Program-made: the position numbers and the translations under genes
Assembly: GCA_039822005.1 (NCBI GenBank)
Contig: JBCBMZ010000007.1
Location: forward strand, 1-64,000
Direction: 5' to 3'
DNA from: JBCBDX01 sp039822005
GTDB taxonomy: Bacteria; Pseudomonadota; Alphaproteobacteria; Rhizobiales; Rhizobiaceae
Length of the DNA: 64,000 nucleotides
The notes under the pieces: model-generated
Told to the model about the DNA's origin: nothing
What the model saw: the letters and a program-made list of their open reading frames with translations, nothing else
The model's database searches: none
Part shown: positions 54,023 to 61,627 of the stretch, in pieces
Layout: each line of letters begins with the position of its first letter
How positions within the stretch are numbered: position 1 is the stretch's first letter

Positions 54023-54669
54023 TTTCAAACCAAAAGCTTTGGATATACTTCAATTTTCTTGCTTCAACATGCAGCGTGGCTGGGATATGTGCATTATTGC
54101 TTCAAGAAAGCGAGTATCTTGTCGAGATAACGGTAGGTTTTGTTTTTTTTTCCGTTGCGACAGTTTTGGTGGGTTGGGCACTGCGCCGTCGTTATAGAAT
54201 GCAGATCGCCACGCGCAAGGCCATCATCAACACTGGTGTTAGTTTGATGCGCGGAACTAAGGACAAAGTTGTCATGTTCGCCGGAGATATGACTTGGATC
54301 GATGACTACGCTTCAACGATCCGATCAATTACGGACCAAGGAAAAGTGGTCAAAGTTCTTCACAAAAACAGTGACGCATTCACCGTACAAAGAAATGCGG
54401 ACCATCTGCGCGAACTGGGAGCTGTTTGCGAAGCTGTCCGTTATGAAAGTACGCTTCGGGGCATGTTCATTGATCCAAACGACTTCGAAAACGGCATGCT
54501 ATTTGTGACCGATAGGCGACTACGTTCTGGTGGCCAGACCGTGGAAGTTGGTGAAAAAAGCAAAGACGAAAATTACATCTACATGGCAAAGATCTACAAC
54601 TCGATAGAAGATCCCAAGGTTTTGGATTCAATAAGGGATAAGATTCACATGATTGGTAGTGAATCGTAA
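54019..54669 (+). CDS. Membrane protein with C-terminal cytoplasmic domain
   Basis: The 216-residue protein starts with two membrane spans (about 7-28 and 35-57) and a basic RRRYRMQ after the second. A soluble domain follows: DKVVMFAGDMTWIDDYASTI, KVVKVLHKN, LRELGAVCEAVRYES, GMLFVTDRRLRSG. This pattern loosely recalls phospholipase-D-like or nucleotide-binding folds but lacks a clear HKD motif. ATG 54019 overlaps the upstream stop; the frame is open to 53941 without a better start. It could be the membrane effector of the cassette. Confidence 0.68.
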   Translation: MISNQKLWIYFNFLASTCSVAGICALLLQESEYLVEITVGFVFFSVATVLVGWALRRRYRMQIATRKAIINTGVSLMRGTKDKVVMFAGDMTWIDDYASTIRSITDQGKVVKVLHKNSDAFTVQRNADHLRELGAVCEAVRYESTLRGMFIDPNDFENGMLFVTDRRLRSGGQTVEVGEKSKDENYIYMAKIYNSIEDPKVLDSIRDKIHMIGSES

Positions 54670-54670
54670 G

Positions 54671-55258
54671 ATGCAACAAATAATTGAAATTGCCGGCACC
54701 CCCTCGTCTGGCAAAACTTCTCTTTGCAATTATATAGCTCGGCGCCTCAGGGAAACAGAAATAAGTATGCACGTTTCCATAGCTGGTATGGACTCGACGC
54801 CCACAATCATACCCAAAACTATTTATCAGTATGACATCTGGCAGAGTTGCGAACTCGCGCAACTCTTGTTGGAAACTGGATTTAAAGATGATGAAAAAGT
54901 TACAATTCTGGACCGAGGCATTTTTGATCAAATCTGTTGGTTGGATCGATTTGTAAACGATCGCTCAATGTCAGCAAAGGAGAGATTAGTTTCTGAGAGA
55001 TTCACATCATCTCCAACATTATACAAAAATATTGACTATGTCTTGATTTTGCTCACATCCAACCACGACGTCGCCATTTCTAGAGGGAAAAATCCAAATG
55101 GGTTAGTTGGCGAAGATACTCATCGCATCCTCTTGGACGCCTATAACAATCGGTTCTCTGAATTCAGACTACCAGCTGAAAAATTCAGAAAATTTCATAT
55201 AGAGACAGATACTCTGTCCAGATCAGAGACAGCGGAGAAGTTCTGGTGCTGGATGTAA
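54671..55258 (+). CDS. P-loop NTPase, nucleoside-kinase-like
   Basis: The 195-residue protein has the phosphate loop GTPSSGKTS near 9-17 at the end of the first strand, a TILDRGIFDQICWLDRF block (Walker B/DRG motif typical of deoxynucleoside and thymidylate kinase-like proteins) and a lid-like SRGKNPNG near 137-144. It belongs broadly to the AAA_28/dNK-type P-loop kinases; substrate unknown. It begins one base after the upstream stop. The AT-rich composition matches the two preceding genes. Confidence 0.72.
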   Translation: MQQIIEIAGTPSSGKTSLCNYIARRLRETEISMHVSIAGMDSTPTIIPKTIYQYDIWQSCELAQLLLETGFKDDEKVTILDRGIFDQICWLDRFVNDRSMSAKERLVSERFTSSPTLYKNIDYVLILLTSNHDVAISRGKNPNGLVGEDTHRILLDAYNNRFSEFRLPAEKFRKFHIETDTLSRSETAEKFWCWM

Positions 55259-55411
55259 GAACAGCTTTGATGTGCAAACTTGGTTAGCAGCGAAAACTTA
55301 CTGTCCGAAACGTATCTTGGTGCCATCATGTATCAGATTTACCAGAAATTTTGATCCTATTGTTGCCCAGAGCGGACAACGAATTAGGTAAGTTAAAATA
55401 GTGCTTTGTCC

Positions 55412-55520
55412 ACATTGCCGACCTTCGGCTGCATTGACCTTTGCAAGGGCAGCGAATGTCCGCAATCAGATACTCCGAAATGTCGTGGCGAATGTCCGGT
55501 TTGGGCCGGAAGTAGACTTT
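55412..55520. repeat. Dispersed intergenic repeat, copy B
   Basis: CATTGCCGACCTTCGGCTGC, GCAGCGAATGTCCGCAATCA and GATACTCCGAAATG align with copy A, and GAATGTCCGGTTTGGGCCGG with copy E. It closes the AT-rich cassette on its right side, in the 374-base gap before the TetR gene. Confidence 0.7.
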
Positions 55521-55632
55521 GGCTTTGGCAAGATCGGTCTAGTTCTACCTTTCATCCATTGGGCGGGATGCGTCTTGGCCGTCTTTTGAACATGCCATTG
55601 ACTGCAAGCGGGAAACCCGATGCTGCTCAAGC

Positions 55633-56211
55633 TCAGTCGTTTGAGCCTTGGAGCACGCGATTTATGAATTTCTCGAGAAGGGCTTCTTGCCGCTCGGGAG
55701 GCCAGGCGTCGGGCTCCATGATCACTCTGGTGCAGAGCCCGTCGAAAAAGGCTAGCGACATGTCCACCGCGGTCTCAACGTCCATGGCAAGGGGTACGCC
55801 CTCCAAACGTCGACGCCCCTGTTGTGTCATAAGTCGATAGTACTCCTCAAAAAGCTCCCTGCTGGCGGACGAAAACTGAGCACTGCCGACAAAGGCGATC
55901 CAAGCCTTCGATACCATGAGGCGTCCGGGATATGAGGGCAACCATCGGCGCATGAGTTCGTAACCACTTTGACCGTCATCCCGGGCATCAGCCACAGCCT
56001 CGCCGACAATCTCCCGAAACGTCACTTTCAGCGCTTCTGACAGCAACTCCTCCTTGCTCCTGAAATAGTGCGTCAGGACGCCGGTCGTCCAACCTGCGCG
56101 CGCTGCGACATCCTTCAGGCGCAAGTCCTCGATCCCTTTATCGGCGATTTCCAGCATGGCAGCGCGGGCGATGCTGTTCCGGCGTTCTTCGTGGTCGACG
56201 ACCTTTGGCAT
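55633..56211 (-). CDS. TetR/AcrR family regulator
   Basis: The 192-residue protein has an N-terminal helix-turn-helix (ERRNSIARAAMLEIADKG, VAARAGWTTGVLTHYFRSKEEL) and a helical C-terminal ligand domain of the BetI-like kind. It is divergent from the DUF4334 gene and probably represses it and itself. The inducer is unknown. Confidence 0.9.
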   Translation of the reverse strand: MPKVVDHEERRNSIARAAMLEIADKGIEDLRLKDVAARAGWTTGVLTHYFRSKEELLSEALKVTFREIVGEAVADARDDGQSGYELMRRWLPSYPGRLMVSKAWIAFVGSAQFSSASRELFEEYYRLMTQQGRRRLEGVPLAMDVETAVDMSLAFFDGLCTRVIMEPDAWPPERQEALLEKFINRVLQGSND

Positions 56212-56261
56212 CTATCCTCCTGTTTTAGCGTGCACTTATAGCGCCTTATTTTTGGTCTTGC

Positions 56262-56285
56262 ATTATATAACCATTATTTTATAAT
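56262..56285. promoter_or_regulatory. Possible TetR operator
   Basis: ATTATA (56262-56267) and TATAAT (56280-56285) are inverted around a 12-base spacer in the divergent promoter region. This could be an operator or two overlapping -10 elements of the divergent promoters. Confidence 0.25.
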
Positions 56286-56379
56286 ATGTGGCGTCATGCT
56301 GCCGGACTTGCACTTCTAAACCGAAAGCCCCGGCTGGAACAGACCAACCAAGGACCGCGGCGATGTTCAGGAGGAAGAC

Positions 56380-57420
56380 ATGGAAGACCTAGTGCTCACA
56401 GATCTCGAGGGCGCCGAGACCACCCCAGACCAGGCATTTGCGGCGTTTGATGCGCTGCCTACGGTGTCGAATGAATTCATGCTCGGCCGCTGGACATTGC
56501 ATGAGGTCATCACCGGCCATCCGCTCGATGGATTGCTGGAGCCTGGCGGTCTCTATGGCAAAATCTTCGACAGTGAAGAGGATGTTCATCCGCTGGTCTT
56601 TATCACCACGGACAAAACAGAGATCTATGCCGCCAACCCAAGCCTGATCCCGTTGACCGTCGACCTGCCAAAGGAAGAAATCATCGGTTCTGTGATCAAC
56701 ACCGCGCGTTTCGTCCTGGAGACAAAGGAAAGCAAGGCGCGCCTGCGGATGCAGGAATACCGCGGTCGCGTGACGTCCTGCATGCTCTATGACGACCGGC
56801 CGATCATCGACGCCTTCGTCAAGATTGACGAGGAGCGGGTCCTAGGCGTTATGGACATGAAGGGCAACCCGGTCCCTTATTTCTTTGTCCTTAAGCGCGA
56901 TCCGTCCGTCCTTCCGTTTGGGCCCACAGCTGCACGCGAAGAGCGATTCATGGAACTCTTTGACATGGAAGTCCAAAACCGGGCCTTCGCGTTGAAGGTC
57001 AACAAGGATCTTGGCGAAACAGCGGTGAGCGACGGCGACAAGGCGTTCTATACAGCTTGGGTCGCTTTTGAGAACTTCCTTCAGCGTGCCTATGCGCCCG
57101 CGGCACGCAAATATGGGCTGTCGCAATCCCCCCGAACGGGTGCGAATATCCAGGTCGGTCTGGCACGATTTGGCATGGGTGTCCTTACCGACAGCATGAT
57201 GACAAAAATCGTGTTGCAGGACACGATCAAGTATCTTGAGAAGCTCAAAGAGCTCTATCGTGTCGCTCCCGCCGAAGACCGCGACTTCTTTGCGTTCGTT
57301 GTGAAGCATGAAGAAGTGCAAATCGAAGCGCTCCGACTTCGGCTCGACGGCAACAAGGAAGCCGCAGCACAGCTTTTGACCGAATTCGTCGACGTAAACG
57401 CCGGACAAGTGCAAGAGTGA
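56380..57420 (+). CDS. GXWXG/DUF4334 protein with extra C-terminal domain
   Basis: The 346-residue protein has an N-terminal GXWXG-like segment (G36-R-W38 then TGHPLDGLLEPGGLYGK and DVHPLVF). A DUF4334 segment follows to about 175, with VLGVMDMKGNPVPYFFVLKR. The rest (about 185-346) is helical, of unknown family, with FLQRAYAPAARKYGLSQSPR and a late KHEEVQIEALRLR. Ordinary DUF4334 proteins end after the first part. The divergent TetR suggests induction by a small molecule. AGGAGG precedes the ATG. Confidence 0.75.
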   Translation: MEDLVLTDLEGAETTPDQAFAAFDALPTVSNEFMLGRWTLHEVITGHPLDGLLEPGGLYGKIFDSEEDVHPLVFITTDKTEIYAANPSLIPLTVDLPKEEIIGSVINTARFVLETKESKARLRMQEYRGRVTSCMLYDDRPIIDAFVKIDEERVLGVMDMKGNPVPYFFVLKRDPSVLPFGPTAAREERFMELFDMEVQNRAFALKVNKDLGETAVSDGDKAFYTAWVAFENFLQRAYAPAARKYGLSQSPRTGANIQVGLARFGMGVLTDSMMTKIVLQDTIKYLEKLKELYRVAPAEDRDFFAFVVKHEEVQIEALRLRLDGNKEAAAQLLTEFVDVNAGQVQE

Positions 57421-57552
57421 CGCGGACGCACAGCATTCAGCGCCGCTTACGACAACAGATCGACTAGATCAAAAATCATGACCCGCCCATCAATGCTTTT
57501 GGCGTGACAGTTTGGAACCGTCCCGCTAGCAGGAGCGCCGGAGGTTTTTCCA

Positions 57553-58257
57553 ATGGCGCAGCGCAGGTCTGAATTTACTGAAGGGGTTTTGAGCGCCGGA
57601 GCGCCAATCTTGGCGGCCGCGCCCTTCGGTGCCTTGTTTGGTGCGTTGGCTGTCGACAATGGCATGAGTGTTTTTGAAGCGACGCTGATGAGTGCGATCG
57701 TTTTTGCCGGGGCCAGCCAGATGGTTGGCATCGAACTTTTCGGCGAGCAGATCTCGCCTTGGCTGATCGTTTTTTCGATCTTTGCCGTGAACTTTCGGCA
57801 CGTCCTTTATTCGGCTGTGACGGGGCGGCGCATGGCCGATTTCCAACCTTGGCAACGCTATGCGTCTTTTTATTTTCTTGTCGATCCTCACTTTGCAGAA
57901 AGCGAGAAACGCGCCGAGGGCGGCAAGCCGATCACGTTTGCTTGGTTTCTGGGAGGCGGGCTCGCCTGGTGGTTTCTTTGGGTCTTGGTCACGTTTTTGG
58001 GTGCGCTGTTTGGCGGTCTCATTGAAAATCCGGAACAGTATGGGGTCGACATGTTGTTACCGATCTATTTTCTGTCGTTGGTGTTGGCGTTTCGAAAGCG
58101 GGCGAACTGGCTGCCCGTTGTTGCCGCGAGCGCCATCGTCTCGATCCTTGCCTTTCACTTTATCGGCTCGCCATGGCACGTGTCGCTGGGTGGTCTGAGC
58201 GGCGTTTTGGTTGCCGCCATGTTGGGCCTGCCGAAAAACCACCGGATGGTGGTATAA
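57553..58257 (+). CDS. azlC: AzlC family amino-acid exporter subunit
   Basis: The 234-residue membrane protein has about seven spans and the AzlC landmarks APFGALFGALAV near 22, FAGASQMVGIELF near 50 and NFRHVLYSAV near 80. With AzlD it exports branched-chain amino acids and analogues. It overlaps nothing upstream and is one base from azlD. Confidence 0.9.
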   Translation: MAQRRSEFTEGVLSAGAPILAAAPFGALFGALAVDNGMSVFEATLMSAIVFAGASQMVGIELFGEQISPWLIVFSIFAVNFRHVLYSAVTGRRMADFQPWQRYASFYFLVDPHFAESEKRAEGGKPITFAWFLGGGLAWWFLWVLVTFLGALFGGLIENPEQYGVDMLLPIYFLSLVLAFRKRANWLPVVAASAIVSILAFHFIGSPWHVSLGGLSGVLVAAMLGLPKNHRMVV

Positions 58258-58258
58258 A

Positions 58259-58555
58259 ATGTCAGTGACGCTGTGGATCATTATCGGTGCTGCGGTCGCA
58301 ACCTATGCAACACGGGCGGCGGGGCATTTGGTTCTGTCGCGATTTTCAGAAATCCCGCCGCGCGTGGAGGCTGCGCTCAACGCGGTGCCTGCCGCAGTGT
58401 TGACCACCATCGTCGTGCCTTCACTGGCCTTCGGTTCGATGGCTGACCGCGCGGCGTTGGTTGTGGCCGGTATAGCGGCACTCTATCTGCCGCCGCTTGG
58501 AATGTTTGCCGTGGGCTGGGTTGCTGTGCTTGGTTTTCGCGCGCTGCTTGGTTGA
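58259..58555 (+). CDS. azlD: AzlD family protein
   Basis: A 98-residue membrane protein with three or four spans (YATRAAGHLVLSRF near 17, VEAALNAVPAAVLTTIV near 35). It is the small partner of AzlC, beginning two bases after the azlC stop. It ends one base before the convergent aminopeptidase gene. Confidence 0.88.
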   Translation: MSVTLWIIIGAAVATYATRAAGHLVLSRFSEIPPRVEAALNAVPAAVLTTIVVPSLAFGSMADRAALVVAGIAALYLPPLGMFAVGWVAVLGFRALLG

Positions 58556-60385
58556 TCAAATCCGTGCGGTTGCCTGATCTAGCCACAAGCGCACCGACTG
58601 ATCTTCGATCAGCGGTGACAACATGCGGCGTACGCGCGCGTGATATCGGTTGAGCCACTGGCGCTCCTCTTTTGACAAGAGCTTGCCTTCAACAAGGCGA
58701 CGATCAATCGGGCACAGTGTCAGTGTTTGAAATGAATGAACAGGAACCTCGCCATCAGTCGGGACTTTCGCTGGTTTGACATAGACAAGGTTTTCTATCC
58801 GGATGCCGTAGCTGCCGGTCTTGTAGTAGCCGGGCTCGTTGGACAGGATCATGCCGGTTTCCAGCGGTGCAGCGCCGCGTTTGGAAATTGATTGCGGTCC
58901 TTCGTGAACCGCCAAATAAGAACCAATTCCGTGACCGGTGCCGTGGCCATAGTCCAATCCCTGATCCCACAGGGCACGGCGTGCCAGCGGGTCGAGATCT
59001 GAGCCTCGTGTACCGCAGGGGAATTTGGCCATGCTGATCGCGATCATGCCTTTAAGCACAAGTGTAAAATGCTTTTTGTGCTCGGCTCTCGGATCGCCCA
59101 ACGGTATCACTCGGGTGATATCGGTCGTCCCGTCCTCATATTGCGCGCCAGAATCAACAAGAAGCAGTTCATCTCGTTTCATCTGGCGATTGCTTTGCTC
59201 GGTGACGCGATAATGGACAATGGCTCCATTGGGACCGGAGCCGCAAATGGTATCAAACGATATGTCACGGAGTGGCACGTCGAGCCGCGTCCCCGTTTGT
59301 GACCGGCAGGCTTCCAGCTTTTGTACCACGCTGATCTCATCGAGATCGTCGGCTTCTTGTGCATCAAGCCAAGCCAAAAAGTGCACCATCGCCACGCCAT
59401 CGCGCTCATGGGCATTGGCGGCGCCTTTAAGTTCGGTGCGATTTTTGCAGGCGCGGGGTAGGGCGCACGGATCGGCCGCCTTGATCAAAGACGCGCCACC
59501 TGCTTCGAGGCTGGTGAAGATGGCGTTCGCCACGCGCGTCGGATCCACCATGATGGACTTGGCTTTTTGGCCCAAAGCATCGACGGCCTCAGCGAAATCG
59601 CCATAGGGATGAAGATCGGCCAATTGGGTGAGATAGGCTTGGGTCTCGATATCGGCGTTGCTCGTGTCGGCAAAGAGTTGGGCCATGCCGCGCCGAGGGA
59701 CGATCGTCCAAGACAAGACCAGGGGGGTATGAGCGATTTGGTTACCGCGGATGTTGAAAAGCCAACTCGTCGATGTGGGGTCGGTCAGGATGACGGCATC
59801 GGCATTTTGTGCACGCAACACCTTTTGCAAATCGCGCAGTTTGCGTTTGACGGTCACTCCCGCCAGCTCTTTGCGCTGAATGACAATGTCGCCTTGTGGT
59901 AACGTCGGCTGATCTGACCATATTTGATCAATTGGATTTTGATCAAGCGCTATGAGGTCGATCCCTAAATTGTTGGCCAGATGGGTGAGACGCGCGACCC
60001 CATTTTGCGTGTGCATCCATGGGTCATAGGCGAGCCGCGTTTTCTTTGGCAGTTGCTCTTTGATCCAGCCCGCAACGCCAAGGTTCACCAGATCGCTGAT
60101 TTCAAACGTTTCGTCATCAACCTGTTCTCGAGCCTGCAGTGTGTAGCGTCCGTCCACCAAAATCACGGCTTTGTCATGGGTGATCATGGCAGTGCCGGCA
60201 GAGCCTGTAAAACCGGTGAGCCAAGCCAACCTTTCGTCGCGCTCCGGCAAATATTCATTTTGGTGCGGGTCGCTATGGGGCACGATGAATGCATCAATCC
60301 CCGTATCATCCATCAAGGCGCGTAGCCTGGCGACGCGCGCCGGGCCTTGTGCCCCATCGCTTTTAACTTTGAACGACTGAAACAT
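58556..60385 (-). CDS. Aminopeptidase P family protein (M24B)
   Basis: The 609-residue cytoplasmic protein has two creatinase-like N-terminal domains and a C-terminal pita-bread metallopeptidase. Metal ligands are visible in DSGAQYEDGTTDITR, GHGTGHGIGSYLAVHEGP and LSNEPGYYKTGSYGIRIEN. It removes N-terminal residues before proline. The three-domain length is that of eukaryote-like and alphaproteobacterial XPNPEP1 relatives rather than E. coli PepP (about 440). Confidence 0.93.
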   Translation of the reverse strand: MFQSFKVKSDGAQGPARVARLRALMDDTGIDAFIVPHSDPHQNEYLPERDERLAWLTGFTGSAGTAMITHDKAVILVDGRYTLQAREQVDDETFEISDLVNLGVAGWIKEQLPKKTRLAYDPWMHTQNGVARLTHLANNLGIDLIALDQNPIDQIWSDQPTLPQGDIVIQRKELAGVTVKRKLRDLQKVLRAQNADAVILTDPTSTSWLFNIRGNQIAHTPLVLSWTIVPRRGMAQLFADTSNADIETQAYLTQLADLHPYGDFAEAVDALGQKAKSIMVDPTRVANAIFTSLEAGGASLIKAADPCALPRACKNRTELKGAANAHERDGVAMVHFLAWLDAQEADDLDEISVVQKLEACRSQTGTRLDVPLRDISFDTICGSGPNGAIVHYRVTEQSNRQMKRDELLLVDSGAQYEDGTTDITRVIPLGDPRAEHKKHFTLVLKGMIAISMAKFPCGTRGSDLDPLARRALWDQGLDYGHGTGHGIGSYLAVHEGPQSISKRGAAPLETGMILSNEPGYYKTGSYGIRIENLVYVKPAKVPTDGEVPVHSFQTLTLCPIDRRLVEGKLLSKEERQWLNRYHARVRRMLSPLIEDQSVRLWLDQATARI

Positions 60386-60546
60386 GGATTTCCTTCCAAC
60401 AGTGCCGACAGCCTAATTCTAAAGAATTCGCCAAAATACGCCATGTTTTGCCATGCAAACGCGCATGGCTGATTTGCGCCTTTAGGCGTAGCCGATTGAG
60501 CCGGTGTGCGCCATCTCTTACCCACAGCAATGAATTGGAGCCAATT

Positions 60547-60717
60547 ATGGCAAACCGTACAAATATCTTCCGCAGCATGATCGATGCCATGGTCGAAGCC
60601 CGTGGCCGCGAAGCATCCAAATATGTCACAGGCGCGCTTTTGATGCTTGATGATGAGAGCCTGAGAGCGCGTGGGCTGAACCGCCAGGATTTGTTGAAAG
60701 GCCGCCAGCCATTTTGA
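60547..60717 (+). CDS. Small conserved-type protein, 56 residues
   Basis: The short protein (MANRTNIFRSMIDAMVEAR...NRQDLLKGRQPF) is mostly helical and charged. GGAG lies about seven bases before the ATG. The position between divergent pepP and convergent prmA looks like a stable small gene. The C-terminal RGLNRQDLLKG recalls short DUF1127-like arginine-rich proteins but the match is weak. Confidence 0.65.
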   Translation: MANRTNIFRSMIDAMVEARGREASKYVTGALLMLDDESLRARGLNRQDLLKGRQPF

Positions 60718-60720
60718 TGA

Positions 60721-61617
60721 TCAAGATGGGCTATCCCCGCGCAGGTGCAGGGTGACCCATCCTTCCAGCCAGATCGTTTTCTGGTGGTAGAGACCCTGTT
60801 GGCGGAATGCCGCCAACACCTTTTGACGTTGATCCGCCAAAATTCCCGACAAGACAATATCGCCATCGCCTGCAATGTTTGCCGCAAAATCGGGAGCCAG
60901 TTTCATCAACGGCTTTGCGAGAATGTTCGCAACAATGACAGGATAGGGTGCGTTTTCCCGGACGGCAGCAGTGGCAAAACCGGGCGCGGTTCGACAATGC
61001 ACAAGCCCAGCCACACCATTGAGCGCGGCATTGATTTTCGCAACCTTTGTTGCAACCGGGTCGATATCCGTAGCGATCACCGGAATTTTCCAACGTTTGG
61101 CCGCAGCGATCGCTAGAACGGCGCTGCCGGTTCCGACATCCAACATCAGGTTGGGCACTTTGCGGCGGAACAGTTGCGCCATCATATCGAGGCAGCCAGC
61201 GGTCGTGCCATGGTGGCCGGTTCCAAATGCCTGGCCGGCTTCGATCTCGATGCCGATGTCGGCGGCACCAACCATCTCCCTGTCGTGGCTGCCATGCACA
61301 ACAAAGCGATCGACACGTACCGGCTTTAGCCCTTCAAGCGATTTGGCGACCCAGTCTTCATCCGGCAAAGCCTCTTCGGCGACGTCCACGGTCAATCCAA
61401 GGTCTGCAAGCTTGTTGCTGATAACCTCGTTGATGGCGTCGTTGTCTTGGATATCGACATACACAGACACTTCAAAAACCCCTGAATCCTCATGCGTTTC
61501 GAAAACGGAGACAGCGTGTCCGTCATCTTCGAGTGCGACATCAAGCGCTTCGAAAAGCTGATGGGCCTCGTTCTTGGGCAGTTGGGCGTAAAGGCGCTTT
61601 TGTTGTGATGCGTCCAA
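60721..61617 (-). CDS. prmA: Ribosomal protein L11 methyltransferase PrmA
   Basis: PrmA trimethylates ribosomal protein L11. The 298-residue product has an N-terminal substrate domain, a linker, and a SAM domain with AFGTGHHGTTAGCL near 130, LDVGTGSAVLAIAA near 160 and VANILAKPL near 230 (NPPY-like position). TTG 61617 is preferred: AGGAA lies seven bases upstream and it starts after the antiporter stop. ATG 61668 would overlap the antiporter by 41 bases without a ribosome site. Confidence 0.92.
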   Translation of the reverse strand: MDASQQKRLYAQLPKNEAHQLFEALDVALEDDGHAVSVFETHEDSGVFEVSVYVDIQDNDAINEVISNKLADLGLTVDVAEEALPDEDWVAKSLEGLKPVRVDRFVVHGSHDREMVGAADIGIEIEAGQAFGTGHHGTTAGCLDMMAQLFRRKVPNLMLDVGTGSAVLAIAAAKRWKIPVIATDIDPVATKVAKINAALNGVAGLVHCRTAPGFATAAVRENAPYPVIVANILAKPLMKLAPDFAANIAGDGDIVLSGILADQRQKVLAAFRQQGLYHQKTIWLEGWVTLHLRGDSPS

Positions 61618-61627
61618 AGTGGGGTTC

